A stretch of 64,000 nucleotides of DNA, taken from assembly GCF_026914185.1 (NCBI RefSeq), contig NC_070569.1:5952001-6016000 (forward strand). The letters run 5' to 3'. The notes under the pieces were generated by a model. The model was not told where the DNA came from and made no database searches. It saw nothing but the letters and a program-made list of their open reading frames with translations. The DNA comes from Puccinia triticina. Lineage: Eukaryota > Basidiomycota > Pucciniomycetes > Pucciniales > Pucciniaceae. Positions within the stretch are counted from its first letter, which is position 1. Every line of letters starts with the position of its first letter. This document shows, piece by piece, positions 45,063 through 56,633 of this stretch. Both the position numbers and the translations under genes were made by a program.

Positions 45063-45801
45063 TTTGGTTGTTTGGGTCAAACTGTGATGGGATGGCATGC
45101 AAGAGGACGGGATATCTGTTTGGAAACGTGGTGAGGCTGGGTCAGACATGAGTTGTCCACTGGTGTTTATTCTCAAGCAGCCAGCGGGCTTTGGATTTTT
45201 TGGATGTGTATATTTTTTTGATGGCAGGACCAAGATACCTGCCACATCTATTGGAAAGGAGTCTATGTTGGTGTCTATGGATGCTAAAGCCGAGTTAATT
45301 TTTGTTGTTATGTTGCTAGCTGAAGCATGTTCTAGTTTGTTGAACCCTGGCCGAGTTCTTATTACCAAGCTAGAGGTCTTAAATTTGTTTATTTTGGAAG
45401 TTGAAGGTATCTCTGGAATTGTGCGTTCCTTTGTCTGAGTAATTATGGCAGTTGTTTTGCCTTTCTGTTTTTTTTTTTTTGCCGTAACCAAGGCCCAGGA
45501 CATTTGACCAGGGATAGGTGCCGGGAGAGGTTGTTGTTTGATCAGCTCTAGTCAATCCAATATCATCTTCAAGGTGCTGGAGTCTGCAAGTTGGGTTTTT
45601 TGTATTGTCAATACTATCCTTGAGCCTGGTGAGGGAGTGAAGTAAATTGATAATCTGGTGTTGATTGAGGGTGCGGGTGGGGTTTTTGATTTCCAAGACT
45701 GAATCAACCAGGAATTGTGCCATGTTGTCCACGAAGCTGTTTGGCTTCTCCAAATCAAGTTTTAAGGATAGGGGAGGAGGGGGAATGGGGGAAGGAGGCA
45801 T
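45063..45801 (-). pseudogene. LINE ORF1 (Gag-like), N-terminal part, frameshifted
   Basis: Begins MPPSPIPPPPLSLKLDLE at 45801. The frame shifts within an A/T homopolymer (about 45468-45480): the segment ending LGYGKKKKTERQNN overlaps a second frame with KKKKQKGKTTAIITQ. Coding then continues to KPAGCLRINTSGQLMSDP and stops at the CACTA-like end. Together with 42277-42739 it is the same ORF1 interrupted by about 2.3 kb of insertions. Confidence 0.6.
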
Positions 45802-45890
45802 AGATGAATTCGTTTTATTGATATTTTTGAAAAATTTGAATGTTGTGGTTAGCAGTCGTCAAAATGCCCGATCAAATATAGAGAACTTGA

Positions 45891-46028
45891 GGGTTCTCAA
45901 AGTTGCAACATAGCAGCATATGTCATGCAAACATACAACTTTATTTGCAGGGGCTGTCAAACGCTTCCCTGCAAAAAAGGTGTGTATCACAGTATGTCAC
46001 ATTTGTATGTTTTCAACTTTGAGAACCC
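45891..46028. mobile_element. Small TIR element, 138 bp
   Basis: Perfect 15-bp inverted ends, GGGTTCTCAAAGTTG and CAACTTTGAGAACCC, with an AT-rich middle. No target duplication could be identified. Confidence 0.6.
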
Positions 46029-46628
46029 AACATATTCCTCATCTGTTTCCATAATCTCAATCTGATGAAAGTATGTTCATGAGCTTCCATGATATCCAGT
46101 TGCTGGATAAAATTCCAAAATAGATCTTCAATGCCAGAAGGAGTAGTGAAGAAAACCTCTCCAGGTGGACTAGAAGCCAATGATGGCCAGTCATGAACTC
46201 GGTGATGGATGTTGTCAAGATGCGCATATACACTGTCTTGCTTTTGTGCATGCAGTAGCATGCAGTATGGAATTATGCTTTGATGGATGTTGAATAACTT
46301 TTGCTTCGCGGTGTTTTGCATATATGTATTTACATATAGGCAGCTTGGAAGTTTTTTACTGCCTCTGCCAACCACTTTTTTGAATTAAACATTTTCGACT
46401 CCAGTCCAGCGGCCGTCCCCTTGTTGTCGACGCCCTCCGCCCGCTTCACTCCACCCTCTGTCGGCCTGCCTTCACATATCCCCATCATCTCGCACTTCTC
46501 CACAACACTATCATCAGTTTTATTCTCCTTGGGAATCCAACAACCACAACTTTCTCCAAAGATTCTTCAGCCTTCAAGCCAGTCTTTCCATCGATTCTGC
46601 ATCCTCCCTATCAGCAAGCTTTTTCGTC
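46029..46628. other. Upstream region of NAP1
   Basis: From about 46390 base composition turns C-rich and pyrimidine-rich, as in a fungal promoter and 5' leader. No TATA box is evident. The first 350 bp are repeat-like. Confidence 0.4.
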
Positions 46629-48701
46629 ATGGAAGCTCGTCAGATCCCGCACGCTGAGGGTGACTTAACTGCCCCAACACCACAGGTTTCGTTGTTTATC
46701 TGAACCCCTTTTTCATTCTATCTCCCCGATCTCTCGTCCCCTCTTAACCCGTCGTTGATGTTCGTATGCATTTTTTTTTGCTCCCCCCGTTAATTCCTTC
46801 TGCAGAACACCCCCGCTGTGCATTCCACCATGTCTCAACTCTCGTAAGCTCCTTTCTTGGTTTTGTGTTAGCGGTCATCCATCTCCTCCCCGACTTCTTT
46901 TTTGCCCATCGCTCCCGGCACCCCATTTCCTCATCTTTTAAAGTGGGAAAGGGTCTGTAAAAATTATCCCAAACCCAAGCTTCCTATCCCGTTCACGCTT
47001 AATCAAAGTTCGATCACAATCCCGATCACTCCTTCTATGATATCAACTTCATCAGCTCTATTAGTTTGTTCTGTTGTTTATCCCTCTTACTTCTTCTGTG
47101 GCGTCTTCGACATTCAGGAGACCTCAAGTTCCTGATACCATCGGGGAAGACGAAGAGGAAATACCGACTATTGGCTCGGACGCCGCAACTGGTGGACCCA
47201 ACGCGCAACTAGCCAATCACCCCGTCTGTTTAACTTTCTCATCTGTTCAAAATAATGTACAATGACTCGAAACTGATTGACTGTTTTTCTGAACTACCTA
47301 TTCAGCTTCTTGCTTCGTTGGTCCAGTCTCGGCTCCACGGTTTGGTCGGCCGCTCCTCGGGATATATCGCATCCCTCCCTTCTACGATCAGACAGCGCAT
47401 CGATGGCTTAAATGGTATCCAGGTCGAACACTCCAAAATCGAGGCTGAATTCCAGAAAGAGGTCCTCGAACTGGAGAAGAAGTATGCCCACAAGTATCAA
47501 CCACTGTACGAGAAACGGCTCCAAATCGTTACTGGGAAAATCGAGCCTTCCGAGTCTGAGATTGCGGCTGGCATCAAAGCCGCTGAAGAAGACGAAGACG
47601 ACACGGATTCAGAAGCCGATGGTGAACCACGCCCCCCTCGCGTTCCTCCGACTGCCGAAGAGCTTGCTCAAGCTCCCAAGGGAATTCCCGAATTCTGGGT
47701 CACCGTTCTCGGTAATCACCCTGGGCTATCCGAATTGGTCACCGAAAGAGACCAAGCTGCTTTGAAATATTTAGAAGATATCCGAGTCTCTTACCTCGAC
47801 GGGAAACCGGGCTTCAAGCTCACGTTCTACTTTGGCCAAGGCGCCAAGGAGTTTTTCGAGAATACCTTACTCGAAAAGACTTATTATTATCAAGACGAAG
47901 TGGGTTACACGGGTGACTTTGTTTACGACAGGGCTGAAGGCACCAAGATCGAGTGGAAAGAGGGCAAAGATTTGACCGTCAAAGTCGAAACAAAAAAGCA
48001 ACGTAACAAAAGTGAGCTGCTCAACTCTTTCAATTCTTTGTTGATTAACGAAGAACTCTAACCATTTCCTCTGCAGACACAAACCAGACTCGTGTCGTCA
48101 AGAAAGTCGTTCCCACCGATTCATTTTTCACATTCTTTAGCCCCCCCAACTCACCCTCAGAGGACGACGATCTCCCAGAGGAGGAACAGGAGGAAATTGA
48201 ACAGCGTTTGGAGCTCGATTATCAGATCGGCGAAGATCTGAAAGACCGGGTAAGAGCATGGAAATCAATGCCTATGGTAATCACGGCATCTACCGACAAT
48301 TAATGATATTCTTGATCCCCCATTCATTCAGATCATCCCCCGTGCCATCGACTTCTTCACCGGTAAAGCTCTCCGTTACGAAGATGGCGTTGGCGAGGAT
48401 TTCTCAGACTACGATGAAGATGATGACGACGAGGATGACGATGATGTAAGCGCAACTAACCTATTGTTTTGTTGTAGAATAGCCTTTCTTACTTGTCGTC
48501 ATTGTGACTTTAGGATGATGACGATGACGAGGATGGTCGTCTTGTGGTTCCTGGAGCGAGGAAGACCAAAAAAGCTCCAGTACCCCCCACCGGCGCCACT
48601 CCTGCAAGCCATCAAGATCCCCAGGTATGTAGTTGCTCCCCTTTGCATTTTGACGTCTCGTTGATGGAGTTATCCGATTTCAGGAATGCAAGCAGCAATG
48701 A
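46629..48701 (+). CDS. NAP1: Nucleosome assembly protein 1 (8 exons, 440 aa)
   Basis: Exons 46629-46685, 46806-46843, 47118-47223, 47306-48011, 48077-48249, 48332-48445, 48514-48624, 48684-48701; phases agree, 441 codons. Nap1 is a histone chaperone for H2A-H2B that shuttles between cytoplasm and nucleus. NAP domain marks: [20 protein letters not shown], the long helix [69 protein letters not shown] and [20 protein letters not shown]. The C-terminus is an acidic run (Asp/Glu, exons 6-7) and the protein ends CKQQ, a CaaX box consistent with farnesylation as in yeast Nap1 (CKQS). The last exon codes five residues and the stop. Start chosen at the first ATG giving continuous phase. Confidence 0.93.
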
Positions 48702-49528
48702 GCTCGGCGGCATGTGATGTGAGTAATAGAAAGATACAGAGTGCGCATGATAACCTGGTGGCTGACGTTCAGTTGGTTGTATCAATCGTAGAAAGCATGA
48801 AATATCGGAATCGTTGGTTCAATGGTGTCCGGGTCTGAGAATGAGATGAGCTCCTCAAAACGTTTAGTTGCAATTGCACAGATGAAAAAAAAAAAAACAT
48901 AATCTATGGTTCGAAATATCCATTGGTTTCCGCAGAAGGAAGCGTCTCCCCTCCTGAACAACAAAACTCTTCAACATTTCCTTTGAGCAATTTAATTATT
49001 GATATCTTAATGTTTCACACTCGCTTTATTCTGCACATTTCCCTCATCTTCTCAGTATATCTTTAAATTCATGAACTTGTGCCACAAAACCCCACACTCA
49101 AAATATTGAAAAGACACATGACGCTATTGATTTTACAATTTTCTTGGTGTGCATCTTGCTGGGCTGTTGCTCTGTACTTTAAGACTGGGTCTGAGCATCA
49201 TTCCAAACCACAAACCCCAGAAACCCTTGCTACTGCAGGTGTCTTGCAAAGCAAACCTCCAACAGCCCTCAGGAGGAGGGGGGACTTGCACCCAACTGAC
49301 CCATTTGGTGCCTTGCTGCAAATTCCATTCTGCATGTTTGGTACTGGAGGACTTCCTGTGCGATCTGGGACTCTTGCAGATGTCAATATAGACCCAAAAA
49401 GTCTAGATTTTTGCAGGGAAATCTAGCTTTTTGGGGTCTAGATCACTTCTGGGAGACCCACAGATTCCAATGGGAAGTCCTCCACTTTCTAGTACAGCTT
49501 GTGTCAAGGAGTTGTTAAAAACAGATTA
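48702..49528. other. NAP1 3' flank and intergenic
   Basis: The NAP1 3' untranslated region is probably within 48702-49050. Beyond it I see no gene or element ends. Confidence 0.4.
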
Positions 49529-49756
49529 CAGTCAAAACCGCAAAACCGCATACCTGTGTATGCGCATAAACTGTCAAACTGCGTAGCCGGCGGCTTCTCC
49601 GCAGGTTGGTGCACGCCAAAATTGAGTTCATACCGCATACTGTAATACTGCATAAGAATACTGGGGAACCCCACCTTTGAAGCCACATAAAACTACCACA
49701 AAAAAAACCTCTACCCTTCAATCAAGAAGCAATGACTCCTCAACAAATCAACATAA

Positions 49757-49957
49757 GCTGTTCAAAGTTGAAATCATAAAATTTTCAATACATAAAATCA
49801 TAAAATCATAAAACTTTCAAATGATGATATTATATGTACCATTTTAGAAGGGTTGCTCTAATTGGAGTGTTTGGGTGTACATATTTTTTTCACCTCAGAA
49901 TTTTATGATTTTATGGTGTTATGATTGTATGCAACTCAACTTTGAATACCCTATCAA
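49757..49957. mobile_element. Diverged copy of the piggyBac-like MITE
   Basis: Block order ATAAAATCATAA, GTACC, GTGTTTGGGTGTAC, TTTTATGATTTTATG and the end TTCAAAGTTG match 17672-17857. Flanks are no longer TTAA. Confidence 0.6.
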
Positions 49958-50070
49958 CTTCCTTCAGAGAGAATTTCACTTCTGCTGTCTTCAAAAAACA
50001 TACACAGAGGATTGATCCCTCTCAAATATTTTGCGCCAACTATTGGTAAGCTCTTAAAATTAACATTTAG

Positions 50071-50190
50071 GCCAAAACCTGCCAGACCGCATACTTCTTG
50101 TCAGTAGGCCCTTGGACAGGTTTTCCATAACATTTAGGCTAAAACCTGCCAGACCGCATACTTCTTGTCAGTATGCCCTTAGACAGGTTT
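50071..50190 (+). repeat. Tandem duplication of about 60 bp
   Basis: CCAAAACCTGCCAGACCGCA to GGACAGGTTTTCCATAACAT occurs twice in a row inside the mariner-like element. Confidence 0.8.
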
Positions 50191-50520
50191 TCCATAAAGG
50201 CATACCCTGTGAAACTGCATAGCAAAGGCTTTCCACAAAGGGGTATGCGGTTTCGCGGCTTTGACTGTATGACTCAATAAGACTACATGGTTTGGTGATT
50301 TACATGGGAAGCATCACAAAATGTCTCCATTGGCAATAGTGTGGGTGGGAATGCTGCAGCTGAGCTCAGTGTGCATTTGGTGACATAAGCACTGAGGGTG
50401 ATGTCAGAAAGCACAACAAACGCTTGCGGAAAGTCACACACATGGAAAGCACAGATTGGAACAACTCACCAATTGCAGACCATGGGAGGTTGGATTGGAT
50501 AGGCGCAGCAATGGGCCACT

Positions 50521-50836
50521 GCACTACACTAATGTTATTGGACAATAACTGTTAGTGTAGCCATTTCATTGACTCCCAAATTCATGTTATTTGTTATCTG
50601 AGATACAAGTATGCGTACTAACAATAATAGGAAATAACAGCAATAACAACATTAACAGGTCTTGTATTGCTACTAGCAGGATACAATAACAGTTATTGTT
50701 GTTATCTATCACTATTTCCTGGGCAAGTTCCTGTATTGTTAGCAACACAAAAAACAAGATAACAGAAAATGTTGTTATTGTTAGCTGGTTTTGGCTAAAA
50801 TACACTACACTAACAAATAACATTAGTGTATTGCCC
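50521..50836. mobile_element. TIR element with ACACTAATGTTATT ends
   Basis: CACTACACTAATGTTATTG at the left is inverted at the right (CAAATAACATTAGTGTATTG). The interior has AATAAC/GTTATT microsatellite-like words. No target duplication assigned. Confidence 0.5.
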
Positions 50837-51009
50837 CACCGTTGATAGGCGGTGTGGTGGACACTTTAGTTCTGGATGGAAAAATTCAAAAATTTCTAGT
50901 TTACATATGTAGTGTTACATTACACCATCTTTTGATACACACACTTCCTTCAGTTTACATACACAGTTTTACAAAACTGCATGTATATAGCTTACATACT
51001 ACCCTTTTA

Positions 51010-51240
51010 CATATATATGTGGCTGCGTAGCAACCAGCCAGCCTCATATGCAGCTGTGTAGCAACCACAAGCCACTTATTACAGTAACCCAGCAACCACA
51101 AGCCACATTAATAAAGCGGCATAGTAACCATGGGGCTGTGCAAGTCAATCAAGCAGACTACACAGCAATACAGAAAGCTGTGCAGGTCACTTGAGAAGAC
51201 TCCATAGCAACCAGAGGGCTGTGTAAGCCACACTTGTAAC
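51010..51240 (+). repeat. Degenerate repeats of GCTGTGTAGCAACCAC
   Basis: Five to seven imperfect units around TAGCAACCA(CA)AGCC, spaced 30-50 bp. Similar words occur at 57640-57670. Confidence 0.5.
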
Positions 51241-51345
51241 TAGATCACCAGCTTAATTTGCTCATGTCTACACTGCCACACTGTACATAGCTGTATTTGC
51301 ACAGCATTTGTAAAGGCACACCAGCCAAAACCCCTCATGTACATA

Positions 51346-51694
51346 GACCACCAGCATAAATGCCTCACATTTTCCTATATAAGGAGAGGCTCTCTCCTCC
51401 TTTGTTCCCCATGGAATCCAATCAAGGAGATCATTCCCCCCACAAGATTCAAATAAATTTTCACCCTCACACTCTCTGCCACATAATAAAATACTAGCTT
51501 TATATTTTGAAATACACAGTCCATTGTGAGCCACTTGTGAGAAAAGTATTCAACTACACTAGACCACTGTCTTCTTGCTTCCAGCCTAGCTGGGGGTGTT
51601 GTCAGTCTTTGTCTTTCAGAGAAGCAGGGGTTTCCCCACTCATACTTCTCTAAATTCAGCCATAAGAGGTGCAAACTGCTTTTGGAGTCTCACA
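51346..51694 (-). repeat. LTR relic of the TGTAAGACTC family, diverged
   Basis: The minus strand starts TGTGAGACTCCAAAAGC and ends with a TATA region CTCCTTATATAGGAAAATG, mirroring the relic at 37260-37669. Confidence 0.45.
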
Positions 51695-51904
51695 GCGGAC
51701 AAGAGTGGAGGGTGAGAGCTGGACTGCGGCAGATCAAAAGTGTGGGCTGATAGCAGCGGTGTGTCAGCAGGCAAGCCAGGGCAGCTGAAGCAGGTGGAGC
51801 TGGGGTGGAGGCACTGGTGAGAGACTGACTGATGGGGCTAGAAAGAGTACATGGGGGGACAAGCATCAGAGAGGAGCAGAGTGTAGAGACTGTAAAATGA
51901 AGAT

Positions 51905-51992
51905 GTTTCTGGTGAGAGTCAAACTCACAACCTTAGCTATGCTGAGACACATACTAGAGTGCTGCCTTTACCAACTAGGCTACAGACGCTTG
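51905..51992 (-). pseudogene. tRNA-like sequence with boxes A and B (SINE or tRNA relic)
   Basis: On the minus strand: D arm GCC...GGC with box A TAGCCTAGTTGG, a poor anticodon arm, a long variable region, then a perfect T arm GTGAG-TTTGACT-CTCAC. The anticodon stem does not pair well and the acceptor stem is only about four pairs, so it is not a functional tRNA. Both pol III promoter boxes are kept. Confidence 0.45.
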
Positions 51993-52320
51993 TGGCTGCC
52001 AGCTGGGTGGTTGGTTGGTAGTGCTCATGGGTCAATCTAACAGCCCTCCATACTGTGGTGATACATCATGGTAGCAGACTAACAGACAACTCAACACAGA
52101 GCCTGGGAGCAAAGCATGCAGAGATGGCAGACTTGGGTGGGAAAGTGTCATATTGCAGAATTGGGTGGGAACGGAGTGTACAAGCATGGAGGGCTCACAG
52201 TTTCTCTTCTCTTCCCTTTTCATCATCTTACTTACTCTTCATCATTCTACTTACACTTATGGACGTACTAGAGTATTAGAAGAGTTTTACGTGACCCCTA
52301 TTTTGCTTAATTGCTATTAC

Positions 52321-52820
52321 AGAGTGTGGAGCTTCACTACTTGTGGACTATTACCCTGAAGATCAGGCTCATTGCGGAGAGCTGAAGATTAGTGGAACAT
52401 ATAAGCAGTGTGGAGTGGACATCATCAAAAATCACTCAAGCCTGGATAAACATCTTGAAGAAGGCAGACATGGACATTTCTTTACTGTGACCAACATTTA
52501 TTTCTTCAACGGCAGAGCAAATCGAAGAAGGCCATGGCAGCAAAGTGTCTCAGTTCTCTTTGTGGCGCACTTTCAACATACTCTCTGCAGGCACCCCATC
52601 ATTGCCTGTTATGCGCCAGCCACACACTGTGGTGGTCAAACTGGTACAAGCGGCGGAAGGAAGGATTTGACACAGGAGTAGCGGACCTGCACTCAAGAAG
52701 TTTCAGGATTGTGATCTCAAATGACTCTGTTGGGATATTCAAGGTTCAGACTCCGCCTCCGCCAATTTAGGATTCATAGACGGTGACCGGACCGCTAGGG
52801 GAGGTCACCCAGGTCCAAGA
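52321..52820. other. Repeat-like sequence, nothing recognised
   Basis: A 112-codon frame (52343-52681) has no family features and lies between repeat A and the solo LTR; I do not call it. Confidence 0.35.
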
Positions 52821-52824
52821 ACGT

Positions 52825-53891
52825 TGTAAGACTTAAAAGGTGTCGTGAGACCCTTTTGCTGAATGGCGAAAGGTATGGGTGAGGTGCAAGCTCTGCCTTT
52901 CTGTATATCAGAAAAAAAGACCACCAAGGTAAGCTTGGCAATTTATTTTGTGATAGGATATGTTCGAAGATGAGATATATAAGAGGATTGTTGTCGATGT
53001 CCGAGGTTGATGGGGTTACTGATGTATGTGATAGGTGACGGCGACTTGATGTCTCGAGTGGGGCTTGAACCTAGGTCCTTGGCCTGGGGGTATATAAGTT
53101 CAGAAAGGGAGGAGTGATGAGGGTGAGAGGGAGCTAAGCTCAACCAGGAGTGGAACCGGGGACTGGTTACTGGTGAAAGGTGTGTGACTGAGCGGTGATA
53201 TGAATTTCAAATAAAGTGTGAAAGGTATGTGAAACTGAGTGGTGATGTGAGCTGATAACTGTGATATGGATAGATAATATGAGTGATAAGTGAGTAGAGA
53301 ATATAGACCGCTCGATGGCATGAGGATCTGAGGGGGAATGTCCCCTGATGGGATCAGGAGAAAACAACTGGCAGGCAGAGGCCTCCTTATATAGACAATG
53401 ATGAGGGAATTTAGCTCCAGGGGAGCAGCTTTGAGGGAATTTGGCTGGTGAGAAAGTAAAACTGAGGGAATTTAGCTAGTCTATCTACAATGCGTCCCTT
53501 TGATATGCAAACAGGATCATATATATTCATACAAGGATTTTCCAAGACCATAGGTATGCAAATGAGAAACAAACATATGCAAAGAGAAAATAGGAAGTGA
53601 GGACTGATAAAACAAAGGAAGAAAAGTAATTCATGTGCCGTATGCATTATGCCAAGTACGGTAGCCAAGAGTTGAGTCTGTGCGCGAACCCACTTGGACT
53701 GGTGCGTGAAAGGGGTGATTTGCGTATCTTCTGATCCGGTAGAGATATGAGGGTAATTTCAGTGGGTGACTAGGGGTTATTTTGGTCCTAGATTCCATTT
53801 CTGCTGTCCATTTGACTGTATCTTGAGGCGTTTTGTGAGTACACATAAAAGTTTGAATTTTTCTCCTGCAAACACAGGAATAATGACCACA
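52825..53891 (+). repeat. Solo LTR, 1067 bp, TSD ACGT
   Basis: Begins TGTAAGACTTAAAAGG and ends GACCACA, with ACGT duplicated at 52821-52824 and 53892-53895. It matches 54556-55470 over most of its length. It contains a TATA region (CTCCTTATATAG, 53380) and two T-arm-like motifs (GGGGCTTGAACCTAGGTCC, about 53061). No internal coding region is attached. Confidence 0.75.
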
Positions 53892-53895
53892 ACGT

Positions 53896-54141
53896 GAGCT
53901 TGTAGACCAGGCCAAACCGGGGAGTGTAGGAGAGTGAGACAGGGGAAGAAAGGCCCGTGAGCTACCCGCGCTTACTATCCCTGAGTCGACTCAGCTTAAG
54001 CCATAACCTTAAGCCTCTCCCCCCCCACACCCAGAGTCCGCACCGAACTCCCACCTACAGCGCCGCCGTTCAGTTTCCTCTCCTAGCACAACTGTTTCTT
54101 TTCGATTTCCCTTTTTCCTTGAAGAAGACTCAAGCAAGAAA
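53896..54141 (+). other. 5' leader of the DIRS-like element (possible)
   Basis: C/T-rich sequence leading to the ATG at 54142. Nothing else recognised. Confidence 0.3.
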
Positions 54142-56633
54142 ATGGTCGACGAAATGGTCAAGCGAGCGAATCATCAATTAGCGCAGAAGAATACAACAGT
54201 AGAGAAAGGATCTTCAAACCTCGGTGGGCCCGAAGGCACAGAGTTAGGTGGAATAAGTGGCACTACGAGTGGTTAGCCTTGTTTTCAGCATCCTAAGTCG
54301 TTGGCTTGCTTATCAGTAACAGCCTAAGTTGTTGGTCTTGTTATGTGATTTCTAATGGAAAGTTTTACCCGTTTAGATACACGATTAGAGCGTGGTGAAC
54401 GTGGTGTCAAGAACAATATGACTAATAATCAAGGAATTTTTGAAACTGCTTCAAACGGTTAGTAGCTTTATGATTGGTGTAAATCATCAGCCTAAGTTGT
54501 TGGCAACATGCTTATATACGTGTTGAATGTCTTGTTATTTGCAACAGACACACGTTGTAAGACTCAAAAGGTGTTGTGAGACCCTTTTGCTGAATGGCGA
54601 AAGGTATGGATGAGGTGCAAACTCTGCCTTTCTGGATATCAGAAAACAAGACCACCAAGCTAAGCTTGGCAGTTTTATTCAGTGATAAGGATATGTTCAG
54701 AGATGAAGAGTATAGTTGGATTGTATGGTGGAAAGTTCTGAGTGTCTAAGAAACAGATGAGATGTCTGAAATGGGCAGAAAATACTGATGACTTGGATGG
54801 GGCTTGAACCCAGGTCCGTGAGCAGAGTGTATATAAAGTGAAAAAGAGAAGGTCAAGGTTTGAAAGCTATTCTTCCACCAGGATTTGAACCCAGTACCTT
54901 GAGAGGCTTGTGAAAGGTTTGTGAAATCAACTATGAGTGTGAATTGCAAGTAACTGTGATATGTATGTGTAATAAATAACTGTGACAGGTGAGTAGATGG
55001 ATGATGGGAGCCAGATGGCATGAGGGAGGAAACAACTGGCAGGAAGAGGCCTCCTTATATAGTAAACTGAGAAGGGGTCTAACTTCTAGGGGGTTACATG
55101 AGTTTCATATGTATGCAATATCAAAACAGTGGCCAACTTGTGGTTGAGTGGAATAAAAGGAAGGAAATAAAAGAAACAAAGGAATTCAATATGAGGTATT
55201 CAATATCCTATGCAAAGTATCCTAGAGCTGAGTTGTGTGTGAAATCATATGTGAAATACTCTGTGAACTGTCCCGGACTAGCATGTGAAAGGTGTGATCC
55301 GTGTATCTTCTGATCCAGTAGAGATATGAAGGTGGTTCCAGTTGGTGACTAGGGGTTATTTTGGCCGTAGATTCCATTTCTGCCGTCCATTTGTTCCTAT
55401 CTTGAGGCGTTTAGAGAGTACCAATAAAAGTTTTAATTTTTCTCCTACAAACACAGGAATAACAACTACAACGTGTTAATCAAGATGCTTGTGATACGAT
55501 GCAACAGGCTGGAAATGATGCCTCGGACAGAGAAGATAGTGATGCTTTTAAAGGTTGGCCCTCTATGTTGAAGAGTGGCATTATTTGAATGCAAGAATAA
55601 CGCTTACACAATGATGATTGTGGTTATCAGAAATCCCTGGCCCAATCTAATCTGTTGATAAGTCAGCTGAAGGAATAGCCGCAAAATATAAAGCAATATT
55701 TCAACCGTTCCTCAAGTTGAGCTTGGAGAATCTGAAGTACGGGTTACAAGAAACAAAGATCGAATTGAACCTGCGATCCCATCAATCATAGTCGATGATC
55801 CCAAAGTCGCGACTAATGCTCCAGATGATATCCCACAAAGCCTGGCAAAGTCAGACAAAGATAAGATGTGGGAAAAAGTCGCAGAATTGGTAGCGAAGGG
55901 CAACAAAGAAAGCGCCAATTTTTTCTATAGAATGTACAACAACATTTCTAATACTTCTGTTGAGTTAGTGAGAACTCATTTGGCTGGGGGAAGCGCAAAC
56001 AATCATTTGAATCCTTTGAAGGCACACAAACCCGACATCATAAGATCGAAGTCGACAGACGGAAATGCACCATCTTCTGACGTTGCTAAGAGAGATAAAA
56101 CCACCATAGTTTTTATAAAAGGGTCATTACCGAAGCATTTCAACATTGGATTCACTCCTTATTTTGACAAGAACATATGTGAATTCAGAGGACTGTTACC
56201 TTTAACCATATTTGACAAGGATTGGCAAGAGGACGCAATACAAGCTCACACAAATAAACGCTCTAGTTCTGATGAGAAAGACAGAAATTATACCGGGTAC
56301 AAATATACAAATGAATGGACTCAGTCGTTTGCAAAATGGACGTCAAATCACCGTAATTTCTATAGGACGTACAAGGACTTCTATAATTTTCCGGAGTTTG
56401 CGGAGTAGATTTTACAACATAAAGCTAATGTTGACTATATCATAGAAGAACATAAATTTTTGACGGGTTTTTGGTACAATATGATTGTAAGGCAAAACAC
56501 CTTCTCCTATCAGGTTCCAGTCGAAGACGGTGTTGTTTTGGCAGTCAATATCTCAGTTTTTAGGGAGGACGTTGTAGGACTCCTGTGGGACACTAAATAT
56601 AATTTGGTGAAATATCTGCTGAGGGGGAAATAA
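54142..56633 (+). pseudogene. DIRS-like Gag ORF with introns, split by a solo LTR
   Basis: From ATG 54142 three short exons can be joined in phase: each ends in G and the next begins with an A (giving Asp), and acceptors CCGTTTAG and GCAACAG are clear. The third exon is cut by the solo LTR 54556-55470. Removing it restores DTRVNQDACDT in frame. A stop and a frameshift follow near 55640-55700, then one long frame (MWEKVAELVAKGNKESANFF onward) with a TAG at 56406-56408 and an end at 56631-56633. That TAG replaces a likely Trp (TGG) codon (EWILQHK). I recognise this only as a retroelement Gag by its position before RT. Confidence 0.5.
54556..55470 (+). repeat. Solo LTR, 915 bp, TSD ACGT
   Basis: Begins TGTAAGACTCAAAAGG, ends AACAACTACA, with ACGT at 54552-54555 and 55471-55474. 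Same family as 52825-53891. It lies inside an exon of the DIRS-like Gag. Confidence 0.8.

Larger units (their letters stand above)
49529..50267. mobile_element. mariner-like TIR element, 739 bp, TSD TA
   Basis: Ends CAGTCAAAACCGCAAAACCG and the inverse of CGGTTTCGCGGCTTTGACTG, flanked by TA. Related to the MITE at 34743 (shared CAGTCAAA and GCCCTTAGACAGGTT blocks). It contains the nested AT-rich MITE copy at 49757-49957 and a 60-bp direct duplication. No transposase. Confidence 0.8.
50330..52320. repeat. Dispersed repeat A, copy 2, with insertions
   Basis: 50330-50505 matches 19120-19330; 51710-51900 matches 19333-19520; 52130-52320 matches 20910-21110. Between the first two blocks sit a TIR element (50521-50836), a degenerate array and an LTR relic (51346-51694). 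Copy 1 is interrupted at a different place, so the insertions occurred after the copies separated. Confidence 0.55.
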
